DNA of 53,894 nt from a virus. Below the pieces are notes generated by a model that saw nothing but the letters and a program-made list of their open reading frames with translations, ran no database searches and was not told where the DNA came from. The position numbers were made by a program, and so were the translations under genes. This document shows positions 1 to 8,791 of the stretch, in pieces (position 1 is the stretch's first letter; each line of letters begins with the position of its first letter). The stretch is from IMG/VR virus record IMGVR_UViG_3300050119_000052, positions 1-53,894 of that record; one strand, given 5' to 3'.

Positions 1-404
1 ACGCCTCCGAACTCCGCCAGCTCGGGTCGCGTCTCCGTAAGACGCGACCCGACGTGTACAAGGAGATCCGCAAGGCTGTCCTGGAAGAAGCGAAGGCCGT
101 CGCTAACGATGCGCGCGGTTCGGCGTCGTGGTCGTCGAAGATTCCCGGCACGATCAAGGCGTCCGCGCAGGGCCTCAACACGGCCGTCGTCAAGGCCACC
201 GCGGCGGACGCTGGGCCGTTCGAGCTCGCCGGGAAGAAGGGCACGTTCCGGCATCCGGTGTTCGGTGGGGATACGTGGGTCACGCAGGACTCTCACCCGT
301 TCCTTCACCCTGCCGCGTTGTCCCGGCTCCCGGAGACCGTCGAACATCTCGATCTCGCTGTCGTGACAGCGGTGGACCGCGCAATCAACTCGACGGGGGT
401 GTGA
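1..404 (+). CDS. HK97 gp10-like tail completion protein (5' truncated)
   Basis: The reading frame is open to the left edge (133 codons from base 3) and ends six bases before the tape measure start. The basic helical N-terminus followed by GKKGTFRHPVFGG and a HPFLHPA motif fits the HK97 gp10-like family that sits at the head-tail or tail-completion interface. GTG at 54 is an internal start possibility, but the upstream codons (ASELRQLGSRLRKTRPD) read as family-like sequence. If the window is circular, no start codon lies in frame across the junction, so the true start may be missing. The family call is by motif recognition only. Confidence 0.6.
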   Translation, partial: ASELRQLGSRLRKTRPDVYKEIRKAVLEEAKAVANDARGSASWSSKIPGTIKASAQGLNTAVVKATAADAGPFELAGKKGTFRHPVFGGDTWVTQDSHPFLHPAALSRLPETVEHLDLAVVTAVDRAINSTGV

Positions 405-409
405 CCTAA

Positions 410-3187
410 ATGGCCGGCACCTCCATCAAAATCTCAGGCAACGTCACCGAGGCCCTGGCCGCGCTCGACGCGCTCGGCATCAAGGCAGGGGAGACGGCAG
501 CCGAAACCGAGTCGAAGCTCGGCGGGGCAGCCGAAAAGACGGGCGGAATATTTCAGAAGCTCGGCAATACGCTCGGTAACTTCGGGCTGCCGTTCAGCGA
601 GTCCCTGACGAAGGTGGGCGACAAGCTCTCCGACACCGAAACCAAGGGCCAGAAGTTCGGTGCCGCGCTCTCCTCTGTCGGTAAGGCCGCTGTGCTGGGT
701 GCTGGCGCGGGGTTCGCTGTCGTCGCTGTTGAATCGGTGAAGCTGGGCGAGGCGTACCAGCAGACAACGGCCGGTATCCAGGCGTCGGCGGGGATCAGCG
801 CGTCCGCGGCCAAATCGATCGGCGACGCGTTCCTGACCACCGCGGGGCAGTCGACGTTCTCCGCGCAGGAGATGGCGTCCGCGTTCAGCCCCGTCGCTGG
901 CGTGGTGAAGAACCTCAACGGCGGGGTGTTGACCGCCGCCGCGTCGATGGACGTGATGAAAGCCGCCACGATGGGCGCGGAGGCGTCCGGTGGGAACCTG
1001 ACGACCACGACGTCGGACCTGACCGGTGTGATGCAGGCGTTCCAGATCAAGACGTCCGACTCGAGTACGACGATGAACGCACTGTTCAACGCCTCGAAGA
1101 CCACGGGTGTCAGCATCGATTCCCTGTCGTCGACGGTGGAGAAGCTGCACTCGAAGTTGGGTGTGGCCTCGCCGAGCCTCGCGGACACGTCGGCGCTGAT
1201 GGTCGACATGACCGAAGCCGGCGTCACCGGCCGGGCTGCAACGGCCGGGCTCAACACCGGAATGACGACGCTGCTCGGTGGATCCAAGGCCACGAATGCG
1301 GAACTGAGCACTCTCGGCGTGTCGGTGTACAACTCGTCGGGGCAGTTCGTGGGCATGCAGTCCGTCATCTCCCAACTGCAACCGAAACTCGCCGGCATGA
1401 CCGAGCAGCAGCAGGCCCTCGCTGAGAAGTCCTTGTTCGGTGCGGGTGCGGCCAGCGCGATGAACAAGGTCGTCTCCGGTGGTGTCGCCGCGTTCAATTC
1501 GGCGTCCGCTGCGGTGAATCAGAAGGGTGCGGCGGACAAAGCCGCGGAAGCGCAAGCGTCAACGCTCAAGGGCACGATGGAGAAGCTGAAGGCCACCGGG
1601 GAGGACCTGGGCACGAAGTTCGGCATCATCCTGATCCCGAAGATTCAGGAACTGGGTGCGGCGACAGCCGACGTCATCAACTGGTTCACGAAGCACAAGG
1701 CGATAACGGAAGCCCTCGCCGCTGTCATCGGCGGTGTCCTCGCTGTCGCTGTCGCCGCGTACGCAGTCCATCTGGTCGACGCTGCCGCCAAGTCCGTGAT
1801 CTCGTCGGCGAAAATCGTTGGTAGCTGGGTCGGTATCGGAACGTCCGCGGACGCCGCGGCTGCTGAGTCGACCGCCGCCGATGCGGAGGTCGCTGCTGGC
1901 AGCGAAGAGATGGCGACTTCCAGCATTGCCGCGTTCGGGGCCATGATCGGCGCCGCCGCTGGGTGGGTCGCGACTCAGGCCGCGCAGCTCGCCGAAGGCG
2001 TCGCCGGTATGGTCACCTGGGGGGCTGAGCACGCCGTCATGGCCGCCTCGTTCGTCGCGGAGAACCTCGCGATGATCGTGTCCGCTACTGCCGCGTTCGT
2101 CGCGGAGAACCTCGCGACTCTCGGCATCATCGCCGGCATCGCCCTCCTCATCGCCGGGATCGTGTTCCTCGCCACCCACTGGAAGCAGACGTGGAAGATC
2201 ATCCAGGACGTCGCTGGGGATGCGAAGAAATTCATAGTGAAGATATTCGACGATGTTGTCGACTTCGCCAAGAAGTGGGGGCCGCTGATCCTGACGGCGG
2301 TGGCACCGATGATCGGGATTCCGCTGCTGATCATGCAGCATTGGGGTGTCATCGAAACATTCTTCGAGAACCTCTGGTCCGACGTCACCGGCTACTTCAG
2401 CCGGGCTCTGACGTGGATATCGAACTTCTTCGAGTCGCTGCCCGGTAAGATCATGGGCTGGTTGTCGGGCGCCGGGACGTGGCTGCTGAGCCTCGGCGGC
2501 GACATCATCCATGGCCTGCTCGACGGCATCAACGCCTACTGGAAGTTGGTGCAGGACTTCTATGTGAAGATGCCGGAGGCGATCCTCGGGTACCTCGCGA
2601 ACGCCGGGACGTGGCTCACCCAAAAGGGTAAGGACGTCATCACCAGCTTCTGGAACGGCATCAAGGCGATCTGGCTGACCGTCACGAACTGGGCCGGCGG
2701 CATCCATCAGGACATCGTCGGGTACCTCAATGGCGCGGAGACGTGGCTCGTCCAGGCCGGTGAGGACATCATCAAGGGCCTCGTCAAGGGCATCACCAAC
2801 GTGGCGGGTTCGGTCGGTAACGCGATCAAGGGCGCGGTCGGGAACATCCCCGGTGCGAGTTCGGTGCTGGGTGCTATGGGTGTGCATCTTGGGGCACTGG
2901 GTGGCATTGTCACCAAGCCGACGTTCGCGTTGCTCGGTGAGGGTGGCGAGACGGAGTACGTGATCCCGCAGCATGTCCTCAGCGGCATAGGCGGCACGAA
3001 TGGTCTTCCGTCGCTGCCTGGTCTCAGCTCCGGTGGCATGGGCAACGCCCCGACACCGCCTGGAGCGTTCTCCAGTGGCGGGGGCGGCAGCAAGAGCGTC
3101 ACTTTGAACGTGAGTACCCCGCAGGCCAACCCCACTCAGCTCGCCACCGAGATGGCGTGGATTCTGCGCCCCTACCTCGGGACCTGA
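410..3187 (+). CDS. Tail tape measure protein
   Basis: This 925-residue protein is the longest in the tail operon after the adhesins, and it lies between the chaperones and the distal tail genes, the invariant tape measure position. The N-terminal 400 residues are Ala/Ser/Thr-rich helices of the phage-minor-tail (TIGR01760-like) type. Hydrophobic segments occur near residues 433-455, 505-525, 571-590 and 625-642. The C-terminal part holds three copies of a GYL..AGTWL..G.DII motif near residues 685, 730 and 775. Tape measure length sets tail length, so a long flexible siphovirus tail is expected. It begins with ATG six bases after the previous stop. Confidence 0.95.
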   Translation: MAGTSIKISGNVTEALAALDALGIKAGETAAETESKLGGAAEKTGGIFQKLGNTLGNFGLPFSESLTKVGDKLSDTETKGQKFGAALSSVGKAAVLGAGAGFAVVAVESVKLGEAYQQTTAGIQASAGISASAAKSIGDAFLTTAGQSTFSAQEMASAFSPVAGVVKNLNGGVLTAAASMDVMKAATMGAEASGGNLTTTTSDLTGVMQAFQIKTSDSSTTMNALFNASKTTGVSIDSLSSTVEKLHSKLGVASPSLADTSALMVDMTEAGVTGRAATAGLNTGMTTLLGGSKATNAELSTLGVSVYNSSGQFVGMQSVISQLQPKLAGMTEQQQALAEKSLFGAGAASAMNKVVSGGVAAFNSASAAVNQKGAADKAAEAQASTLKGTMEKLKATGEDLGTKFGIILIPKIQELGAATADVINWFTKHKAITEALAAVIGGVLAVAVAAYAVHLVDAAAKSVISSAKIVGSWVGIGTSADAAAAESTAADAEVAAGSEEMATSSIAAFGAMIGAAAGWVATQAAQLAEGVAGMVTWGAEHAVMAASFVAENLAMIVSATAAFVAENLATLGIIAGIALLIAGIVFLATHWKQTWKIIQDVAGDAKKFIVKIFDDVVDFAKKWGPLILTAVAPMIGIPLLIMQHWGVIETFFENLWSDVTGYFSRALTWISNFFESLPGKIMGWLSGAGTWLLSLGGDIIHGLLDGINAYWKLVQDFYVKMPEAILGYLANAGTWLTQKGKDVITSFWNGIKAIWLTVTNWAGGIHQDIVGYLNGAETWLVQAGEDIIKGLVKGITNVAGSVGNAIKGAVGNIPGASSVLGAMGVHLGALGGIVTKPTFALLGEGGETEYVIPQHVLSGIGGTNGLPSLPGLSSGGMGNAPTPPGAFSSGGGGSKSVTLNVSTPQANPTQLATEMAWILRPYLGT

Positions 3188-3188
3188 C

Positions 3189-4118
3189 GTGGCGTTCCCA
3201 ACGCCGGCCGTCGTCCCCCCGACTCTGTCCGCGTGGCAGTTCCAATACGCCGGGCTGACGTTCGGGCACGGGCAGCCGATCAAGATAGCGCAAGTCACCG
3301 GCATCGGTGACCTCGCCGTGATCCGCACAGGCGACCTGTCCAGGTCGAGGGACCATGGGGAACTCATCGGCCTCGACCTCTACGGTGGCCGTGACATCAG
3401 CATCGACCTCGAAGCGGAAGACGCCGGGTCCGGTGTGCAAGCGACCCTGCTCACACTGGCCGCCGCGACCGTCGTGGGTGCGACCACGGAACAGCCCCTG
3501 TGGTTCCAGGTCACCGGCTACCCGCTGCTGTGCGTCATGTGCCGGCCCCGTAAGCGGACCGCCCCGTGGGATGTGGGGTATCAGATCGGGAAGGTCGGCG
3601 TCGTGTCGACGCAGTTCCACGCCACCGACCCCCGCCTGTACGCGGCCACACTGACCGCGACTGTCGGCTTGGCGAGCCCGACCACAGGGGCGACGTTCCC
3701 GGTGACGTTCCCGATGACGTTCGGCACCGTCGCCCCGTCCGGGGTCACGGTCACCAACGCGGGCAACACCGAAACGCGCCCAGTGCTGGTCATCACCGGC
3801 CCGGTCACGAACCCGTCGGTCGCGAATTCGACCATCACGGGCGCTCCGACGTTGCAGTTCAGCAACCCGAATCAGGTCGGCTACACGGTCAATTCTGGGG
3901 ACCAGCTGGTCATCGACACTGATACGCATTCGATTCTGTATTACGTCGGGGGGGTGTCGTCGGGGTCCGCCCCGGCGTCCCGCGGGGGCTGGTTGGTGTC
4001 GGGTTCGACGTGGTGGGATCTGCCGCCGGGTGCGTCGCTGATTCAGTTCCTGTCGCAGGACTCCGCATCCGTCGCCGGAACGGTCCAAATAATTTGGGCT
4101 TCGGCGTATCAGCTATGA
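3189..4118 (+). CDS. Distal tail protein (Dit-like)
   Basis: This 309-residue protein starts at GTG one base after the tape measure stop. Gene position immediately after the tape measure, size, and a two-part all-beta sequence (N-terminal FQYAGLTFGHGQPIKI, C-terminal carbohydrate-binding-like sheet with Gly/Ser loops) fit the siphovirus Dit family that forms the ring at the tail tip. Its last codons overlap the next start as ATGA, which implies translational coupling. No catalytic motif is seen. Confidence 0.75.
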   Translation: MAFPTPAVVPPTLSAWQFQYAGLTFGHGQPIKIAQVTGIGDLAVIRTGDLSRSRDHGELIGLDLYGGRDISIDLEAEDAGSGVQATLLTLAAATVVGATTEQPLWFQVTGYPLLCVMCRPRKRTAPWDVGYQIGKVGVVSTQFHATDPRLYAATLTATVGLASPTTGATFPVTFPMTFGTVAPSGVTVTNAGNTETRPVLVITGPVTNPSVANSTITGAPTLQFSNPNQVGYTVNSGDQLVIDTDTHSILYYVGGVSSGSAPASRGGWLVSGSTWWDLPPGASLIQFLSQDSASVAGTVQIIWASAYQL

Positions 4119-5296
4119 GTATCCGCGTCAACGACGACGGCGACCCGAACACCATCACCTACCTCTTCACCGATCTCCATGGGAATCGCATCGAAGAACT
4201 ACCCATCACCGGGGTCACGTTCAGCCTCGCCTTGAACGCCTCCGGGCCGTTCGCCGGTTCGCTGAACATCGAAGACCCTCGAGTCCAAGCATTGGACTGG
4301 CAGGCGGCGACAGCACCGAACCTCGCGCAGGTGTGGGTCGACATCAACGGGACCCTCGTCTACGGGGGGATCGTCCAGGAACGCACCTACGACATGCCCT
4401 CCGGGACCGTCGCGATCAAGGGCACCGACCATTACGGGTACCTGATCCAGCGGTTGCAGGCGCAGGACTACTCCACGGTGTGGGCCACGACCCCGTTCGG
4501 GGCCGCGCAGATCGCGTACACGGTGATCACGGATGCGCTCGCTGTCGCGGACTCTCTGCCGCTGTCGGTGACGACCCCGGCGGCGACACCGTCCCAGTAC
4601 GGGATCACGTTGGCGGCGCCGATCAGTCAGCGCATGACGGTCGATTCGATCATCAATCAGGTGGCGGTGTTGGGGTGGCTGGTGGGTTTCGACTACGCCA
4701 TCGACGTCAAATACGTGGCCGGTGTCCCGACCGCGACGTTGACGCTCTCCTACCCGCGGCGGGGCCGGGTCGCTGGCACCACAGGTTTGGTCATCGACAC
4801 CCAGTCGGCGCTCGCGTTCACGTTCGACGAGTCCGGCACGGCTCAGGCCACCAGCGTCACCGAGGTCGCGACGGGGTCCGGTGGTGTCGCGACCACGGGG
4901 CAGTGGACGGCGGCCAACACGGTCGGGTATCCGCTGCTGGAGCGGGTCGGGTCGCACGCGTCGTTCTCGTCGGCGGCGATCCCACAAACCGTCCTCGACG
5001 CTTATGTGGCGAACGATTTGGCGTTGTCGGCGTATCCGGTGGTGACCCCGCAAGTGACGATGCCGATGTTCGCTGAGCCCGCGATCGGGGAGTGGATCGT
5101 CGGTGATGATGTGCGGATGCTGGTCGCGAAGACGTTGGGTGCGGGTCCGCCGCCGAATCCGCGGTTCCCGGCTGGGATGGACTTCTATTGGCGGATCACC
5201 CGCGCTGATGTGACCGTGCCAGCCGAAGGCATCCCCACGGTGGCGTTCACGTTCAACATGCCGCCGTCGTCGACGCCGCAGCGGCCACCGCAATAG
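4115..5296 (+). CDS. Minor tail protein, Tal/gp27-like hub
   Basis: This 393-residue protein begins with ATG in a 4-base overlap with the Dit-like gene. The order tape measure, Dit, this gene is the standard tail-tip order, in which the second protein is the tail-associated hub that anchors fibres. The sequence is beta-rich and ends in a Pro/Ser tail (PPSSTPQRPPQ). The reading frame extends 35 codons upstream, but the ATGA junction is the better start. It is followed directly by a minus-strand stem-loop element of the GNCACCCA family. Confidence 0.7.
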   Translation: MSIRVNDDGDPNTITYLFTDLHGNRIEELPITGVTFSLALNASGPFAGSLNIEDPRVQALDWQAATAPNLAQVWVDINGTLVYGGIVQERTYDMPSGTVAIKGTDHYGYLIQRLQAQDYSTVWATTPFGAAQIAYTVITDALAVADSLPLSVTTPAATPSQYGITLAAPISQRMTVDSIINQVAVLGWLVGFDYAIDVKYVAGVPTATLTLSYPRRGRVAGTTGLVIDTQSALAFTFDESGTAQATSVTEVATGSGGVATTGQWTAANTVGYPLLERVGSHASFSSAAIPQTVLDAYVANDLALSAYPVVTPQVTMPMFAEPAIGEWIVGDDVRMLVAKTLGAGPPPNPRFPAGMDFYWRITRADVTVPAEGIPTVAFTFNMPPSSTPQRPPQ

Positions 5297-5299
5297 GGA

Positions 5300-5367
5300 A
5301 CACTCAGCGGAGACGCCCGTCTGCATCCTGGGTGACGAAACAAATCTGGGGCATCTCCGCTGAGTGC
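5300..5367 (-). repeat. GNCACCCA stem-loop element, type C, copy 1
   Basis: Read on the minus strand this 68-base element is a 20-base arm (GCACTCAGCGGAGATGCCCC), then AGATTTGTTTC, GTCACCCA, GGATGCAGAC and a 19-base return arm. It obeys the same rule as the arrays at 22142-23985: unpaired C, A-N9-C, core, N9-C. The arms pair over about 17 of 19 positions. A TAGACT box (5375-5380 on the complementary strand) lies 7 bases upstream of the element in its own sense, as in the other two type C copies, and could be a -10 hexamer. It fills the gap between two tail genes. Confidence 0.85.
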
Positions 5368-5416
5368 CGCCCACAGTCTAACTGACTGAGCCGCGCAACC
5401 CAAAGGGGGACTTGGA

Positions 5417-6292
5417 ATGCCTGGTGTTTCGCCGCCAAACAACGAGAAATTCTTTGCGCTGCTCGGCGGCATGCAAAAGCAATTGCAAGCCATGAGCACC
5501 CAGCAGCAGCAAGCGATCACGAACGCGCTCGGGCAGGTGATCATCAACATCGGTTTGGTGCCCGGCTCGGACCCGGCCCGATATGGCATTCAATTTCTTG
5601 ATCCGAGTTCGGGTACCGAGATCGCGTTTTTAGGGGAAGGCACGTCTGCGGCGTTGTCGCTGTTGTTGGCCAACGATGGCAGTTTGACGATGAAGTCGAC
5701 TGCGGGCACGACGGTGCTGTATGCGGGTCAGGCGGCGATCCCCGACGGCAGTGGTCGCCTGCAAGAGGTCTTCGAGTTGTACCGCGACGACGGCTCGATA
5801 GCCCTGGCGCTAGGTGACTTCGGGACCGTCTACGACCACGCCCACCAACAGGCACTGCAGTGGTACGACCGCAGCGGCCGCATCGTGCTCGCCGATGACA
5901 CGACGAGCGCTCACGGCCTCGCGGCTCCACATCTGGCAACCAGCGGAACGCTTGTCAATACCAATACCTCAACGTGGCCAGCGACGACCAGCTCGGGCTT
6001 CACGACAATCGCCAACGGTGAAGTAGAACTACACAATCCGAAACTCAAATGGACGATCACGTTGATGGCGGATTCGGGGGTGACGGCCGAATTCCAGATG
6101 CTCATCAACGGCACCCAGATCGGCACCACGCAAACCGTCACAAGTGGCTTCTCGACATGGACGGCGACCAACCAGTCGCTTGGCGGCCTGCTACCCGGTG
6201 GTACCTACCTTGTGGAACTTCAAGCCAAGGTAACTGCTGGCAGCGGATCAGCTCGCGCGCAATGCCTGCAAATCACCGGCGATCAGTCCTAG
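5417..6292 (+). CDS. Minor tail protein
   Basis: This 291-residue protein is preceded by AAAGGGGGAC, a strong ribosome site nine bases before ATG. An N-terminal Gln-rich helix (residues 10-40) is followed by beta-rich sequence with GTSAALSLLLANDGSLTMKS, typical of collar or tip proteins with repeated sheets. The last 90 residues look like a separate beta-sandwich. It lies among tail-tip genes and is the first gene after a minus-strand stem-loop element. The family is not recognised precisely. Confidence 0.65.
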   Translation: MPGVSPPNNEKFFALLGGMQKQLQAMSTQQQQAITNALGQVIINIGLVPGSDPARYGIQFLDPSSGTEIAFLGEGTSAALSLLLANDGSLTMKSTAGTTVLYAGQAAIPDGSGRLQEVFELYRDDGSIALALGDFGTVYDHAHQQALQWYDRSGRIVLADDTTSAHGLAAPHLATSGTLVNTNTSTWPATTSSGFTTIANGEVELHNPKLKWTITLMADSGVTAEFQMLINGTQIGTTQTVTSGFSTWTATNQSLGGLLPGGTYLVELQAKVTAGSGSARAQCLQITGDQS

Positions 6293-6293
6293 C

Positions 6294-6707
6294 CTAAGGG
6301 CATGGATTGCTGAGCGTCGTCCCGAGCGCGTAGTCGGTCGGCGTCTCACATGGCGTGGCAACGACGTAGGTCGGTGCGGGCGGGCGGAGGACACCGTCAT
6401 TCCCCGTTGTGCCAGGCCCCTGCACGACGAGCGTCTCGCGCGGCGTCGTCTTAGCTGGCGCGGGTATCGAAGCTGCGGTCACTGCTGCCTCCGTTGGTGC
6501 TACTGCTGGCGTGTTCACGGTAACCGCAGTCGGGCTCGAAACAGCAACGCTCGCCGAACTGGACGCGACCACCGGCTGATCAGCGGGCTGAACAACGACT
6601 GGCTGCGGCGCGACGGATGCACCACCTGACACAGCGAGTCCGAGACCAACCCCGGCGCCGATGAGCGCGAGTGCGGCTATGCCGACGATCTTGGTCCGAG
6701 CGTTCAT
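6294..6707 (-). CDS. Membrane-anchored Ala/Val/Thr-rich secreted protein (moron)
   Basis: The 137-residue product starts at MNARTKIVG, whose ATG overlaps the upstream ribbon-helix-helix gene stop. Residues 7-30 form one hydrophobic segment (IVGIAALALIGAGVGLGLA), an uncleaved signal anchor or signal peptide. The rest is low-complexity Ala/Val/Pro/Thr with a C-terminal stretch containing two Cys (TPCETP and SNPCP) that could form a disulphide. It is transcribed against the surrounding tail genes with its own regulator, so it is probably expressed independently, perhaps in lysogeny. No family is recognised. Confidence 0.65.
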   Translation of the reverse strand: MNARTKIVGIAALALIGAGVGLGLAVSGGASVAPQPVVVQPADQPVVASSSASVAVSSPTAVTVNTPAVAPTEAAVTAASIPAPAKTTPRETLVVQGPGTTGNDGVLRPPAPTYVVATPCETPTDYALGTTLSNPCP

Positions 6708-6847
6708 GGCTGGTCCTCGTCTATCCATCGTTGCAGCAGGTCGCGGATGACCTCGCTGACGTTCTTTCCCACCGTGTGAGCTTTGTCCCGGACTGCTTGG
6801 TACAGGTCGTCGGGGATTCGTACTTGCCGGAGCGGTGTCGTTGCCAT
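6704..6847 (-). CDS. Small ribbon-helix-helix DNA-binding protein
   Basis: The 47-residue protein has the CopG/Arc pattern: a short basic strand (PLRQVRIPDD) then two helices (LYQAVRDKAH, NVSEVIRDLLQRWID). Start MATTPLRQV was chosen because a good promoter lies just upstream; MVAVMATTP is an alternative. It is the first gene of a two-gene reverse-strand cassette and overlaps the membrane protein start. A perfect palindrome TGTATATACA lies inside its promoter spacer, so autorepression is likely. Confidence 0.75.
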   Translation of the reverse strand: MATTPLRQVRIPDDLYQAVRDKAHTVGKNVSEVIRDLLQRWIDEDQP

Positions 6848-6854
6848 CACCGCA

Positions 6855-6883
6855 ACCATAACCCTTGTATATACACACGTCAA
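6855..6883 (-). promoter_or_regulatory. Promoter and palindromic operator of the reverse moron
   Basis: On the minus strand TTGACG and TATGGT are separated by exactly 17 bases. The spacer contains the 10-base palindrome TGTATATACA (6866-6875). The first ATG of the ribbon-helix-helix gene is a few bases past the expected +1, so the mRNA would be leaderless or nearly so. Binding of the first gene product to the palindrome is an inference. Confidence 0.7.
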
Positions 6884-6896
6884 GAGGGGAGACCGC

Positions 6897-7217
6897 GTGT
6901 CCGACTGGATGCTCGCACTGTCCGGCCCACTCGCCCAGCGGAGCCCGCTACTCGCCACCCTCGACCGTGCCGGTGTCGACGTAGATCAGGACCATGGCCC
7001 ACGCGGTTTAGACACCGATCCCACGACGGGCTGGATCACCTGCCGGCACCCCGACGTGGATGACGTTGCACCGATCGCTATGGACGCCGGGTGGGCGCTG
7101 CGGATGCACTGGCCGACCCCACGCTGCCCCGCCTGCAACGGCACTACGAGCGTGGAGTTGCCGTGTCTGCACTGCGCGGGAACTGGGCGCACCGAGAAGC
7201 AACCCAAGGGAGCCTGA
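6897..7217 (+). CDS. Small protein with DnaJ-type zinc knuckle
   Basis: The 106-residue protein starts at GTG behind AGGGGAG. Its C-terminus has two CxxC pairs of the DnaJ zinc-finger style (CPACNG and CLHCAGTGR), probably one zinc site. The N-terminal part is not recognised. It overlaps nothing on the same strand and ends two bases before the next GTG, so it belongs to the rightward tail operon although it begins beside the reverse moron promoter. Confidence 0.65.
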   Translation: MSDWMLALSGPLAQRSPLLATLDRAGVDVDQDHGPRGLDTDPTTGWITCRHPDVDDVAPIAMDAGWALRMHWPTPRCPACNGTTSVELPCLHCAGTGRTEKQPKGA

Positions 7218-7218
7218 C

Positions 7219-8283
7219 GTGGCATTAGAGGCTCCGGCGTTCGTCATTTCGGCGTCTTCCCATTCGGCTGCGCTTTTCCGCCAGGCGTCGCAGCTGTTCA
7301 TCGACGGAGCTGGTGTCGCCGAACCAAGTGGCCTCGCGGTCACCCAAAACGGTGTTGCGAACATGTCGGTCAACGTTGCCGCTGGCACGCTGTGGATGCC
7401 GGGCACGCTCGGTGCCACGACTGGGTTCGGTTCGAACGTCAACGCTCAAACCGCCTACGGGCTGCCGTCGAGCAAGACCGCGCAAGGCATGTACGCCGCC
7501 TATCAAGACGGCACAGTGAACCTCAGCATCTCCGCGGCGGACCCGACGAACCCGCGTATCGACATTGTGACGGCCGCCGTCCAAGACGCGCAATACGCGG
7601 GGTCGACGAATCTTCCGGTGTTGCAGATCATCACCGGAACCCCGAACGCGTCCCCGTCGGCGCCGTCCGCGCCCGCATCGTCGGTGGTCCTCGCGCAGGT
7701 CGCTGTCGCCGCTGGTGTGACGTCGATCGTGACCGCGAACATCACCGACGTGCGGCCCATGCTGTCGGTGCGGAGCAGTGTCACCCGCACGTCGGGTACC
7801 GCCCAGTATCCGACGCATCCCATCACTGGGCAGTACGTGGACGACGCGTATCTGAACGCGCTGCTGCGGTGGACCGGCTCCGCTTGGGTGCCTCCGTCGC
7901 CGCAGACGTATCTCCACACCGACACGATCGTCTCGGGGCCGCCGGCTGTGACGACCGGCGTCAACGGTGTCACCAGCGGCCTCGCGTTGCCGACTTTGCC
8001 GTACGCGACGCTGCTGAAGGTCTCGGCGCTCTGTTACATCCACCAAGCGACGTCGACGGATGTTTGTGAGGCGATCGTGCAGCAGAACAGCAGCACGGTG
8101 ATGGCCGCTGACATGACGGGCAGTTATGCGAGTCCGTCGATGCATAAGGTGTTCGCGGTGGCCGCGGGTGTGTCGCCCGGTACTTGGCAGCTGCTGCTGT
8201 CGAAGATCAGCGGTTCCGGGTCGTCGGCGACTGTTGTCGACAACGAGCGGACGTGGTTGCAGATCAGCGTCGAGGCGGCGTGA
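7219..8283 (+). CDS. Minor tail protein
   Basis: The 354-residue product starts at GTG right after the zinc-knuckle gene stop. The pattern ASQLFIDGAGVAEPSGLAVT, then SVNVAAGTLWMPG and a TNPRIDIVTAAVQDAQY segment, is typical of actinophage minor tail proteins of the baseplate-attachment type; the C-terminal third is a beta-rich domain. It probably links tail tip and adhesins. No enzymatic motif is visible. Confidence 0.75.
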   Translation: MALEAPAFVISASSHSAALFRQASQLFIDGAGVAEPSGLAVTQNGVANMSVNVAAGTLWMPGTLGATTGFGSNVNAQTAYGLPSSKTAQGMYAAYQDGTVNLSISAADPTNPRIDIVTAAVQDAQYAGSTNLPVLQIITGTPNASPSAPSAPASSVVLAQVAVAAGVTSIVTANITDVRPMLSVRSSVTRTSGTAQYPTHPITGQYVDDAYLNALLRWTGSAWVPPSPQTYLHTDTIVSGPPAVTTGVNGVTSGLALPTLPYATLLKVSALCYIHQATSTDVCEAIVQQNSSTVMAADMTGSYASPSMHKVFAVAAGVSPGTWQLLLSKISGSGSSATVVDNERTWLQISVEAA

Positions 8284-8284
8284 C

Positions 8285-8791
8285 GTGAGTGGCCTGCTGA
8301 ATAGCACCGGCGTCGTCGTCTTGGAGTATGTGGGTGGCGCTGTTGGTGCCGCAGTCGTCTTGTACGTGTTCCGGGGGGTGCCGAAGTTGTTCAAGCGGTG
8401 GAATCAGTTCCTCGACGGTTGGGCTGGTACACCCGCTAGCCCCGGCGTTCCGGCCCGCCCGGGGGTGATGGAGCGGTTGCAGGATTTGACCGAGAGTCAG
8501 TTCGAGGATCGCGCGAAGATCGCGCAGGTCCTCGCGACGTCGACCGCGAATACTGCCTCAGCGTTGGCTGCCAATACCGCGGAGACAGCGAAGCAGCTCG
8601 CCAAGTGGACAGCGAAGACCGCCCAGGATGTAGCTGATCATGCGGCTAAGACCGACGCGGCGATCGTGGGCCTGACTGAGAACTTGGATGTGATCAAGCG
8701 GCAGGTTTCCCAGATTCATCATGAGACGCAGCCGAACGGCGGGGATTCGATGAAGGACCAGTTGAATCGCCTCGACCCGTTGAAGCCCTGA
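8285..8791 (+). CDS. Membrane-anchored coiled-coil protein (DUF2746-like)
   Basis: The 168-residue protein has one N-terminal membrane helix (about residues 9-29, TGVVVLEYVGGAVGAAVVLY), a Pro-rich stretch, then a long Ala/Thr-rich helix and an ENLDVIKRQVSQIHHETQ coiled coil. This architecture and its place next to lysin and holin match the actinophage DUF2746-like membrane proteins. The stop overlaps the lysin ATG. It may assist lysis or act in exclusion; the function is not established from sequence. Confidence 0.65.
   Translation: MSGLLNSTGVVVLEYVGGAVGAAVVLYVFRGVPKLFKRWNQFLDGWAGTPASPGVPARPGVMERLQDLTESQFEDRAKIAQVLATSTANTASALAANTAETAKQLAKWTAKTAQDVADHAAKTDAAIVGLTENLDVIKRQVSQIHHETQPNGGDSMKDQLNRLDPLKP

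Noticed and set aside
1559-3367. Long reverse-strand open frames across the tape measure and other late genes
   Set aside because: These are high-G+C shadow frames with Arg/Asp-rich composition and no family features.
5381-5403. Complete sigma-70 promoter for the minus-strand type C elements
   Set aside because: Copy 1 has TTGGGT 17 bases before TAGACT, but copies 2 and 3 lack a -35 box, so only the TAGACT box is reported.
7339-7346. Lone GTCACCCA in a tail gene
   Set aside because: There are no flanking arms and no A-N9-C before it; it is a chance match in coding sequence.
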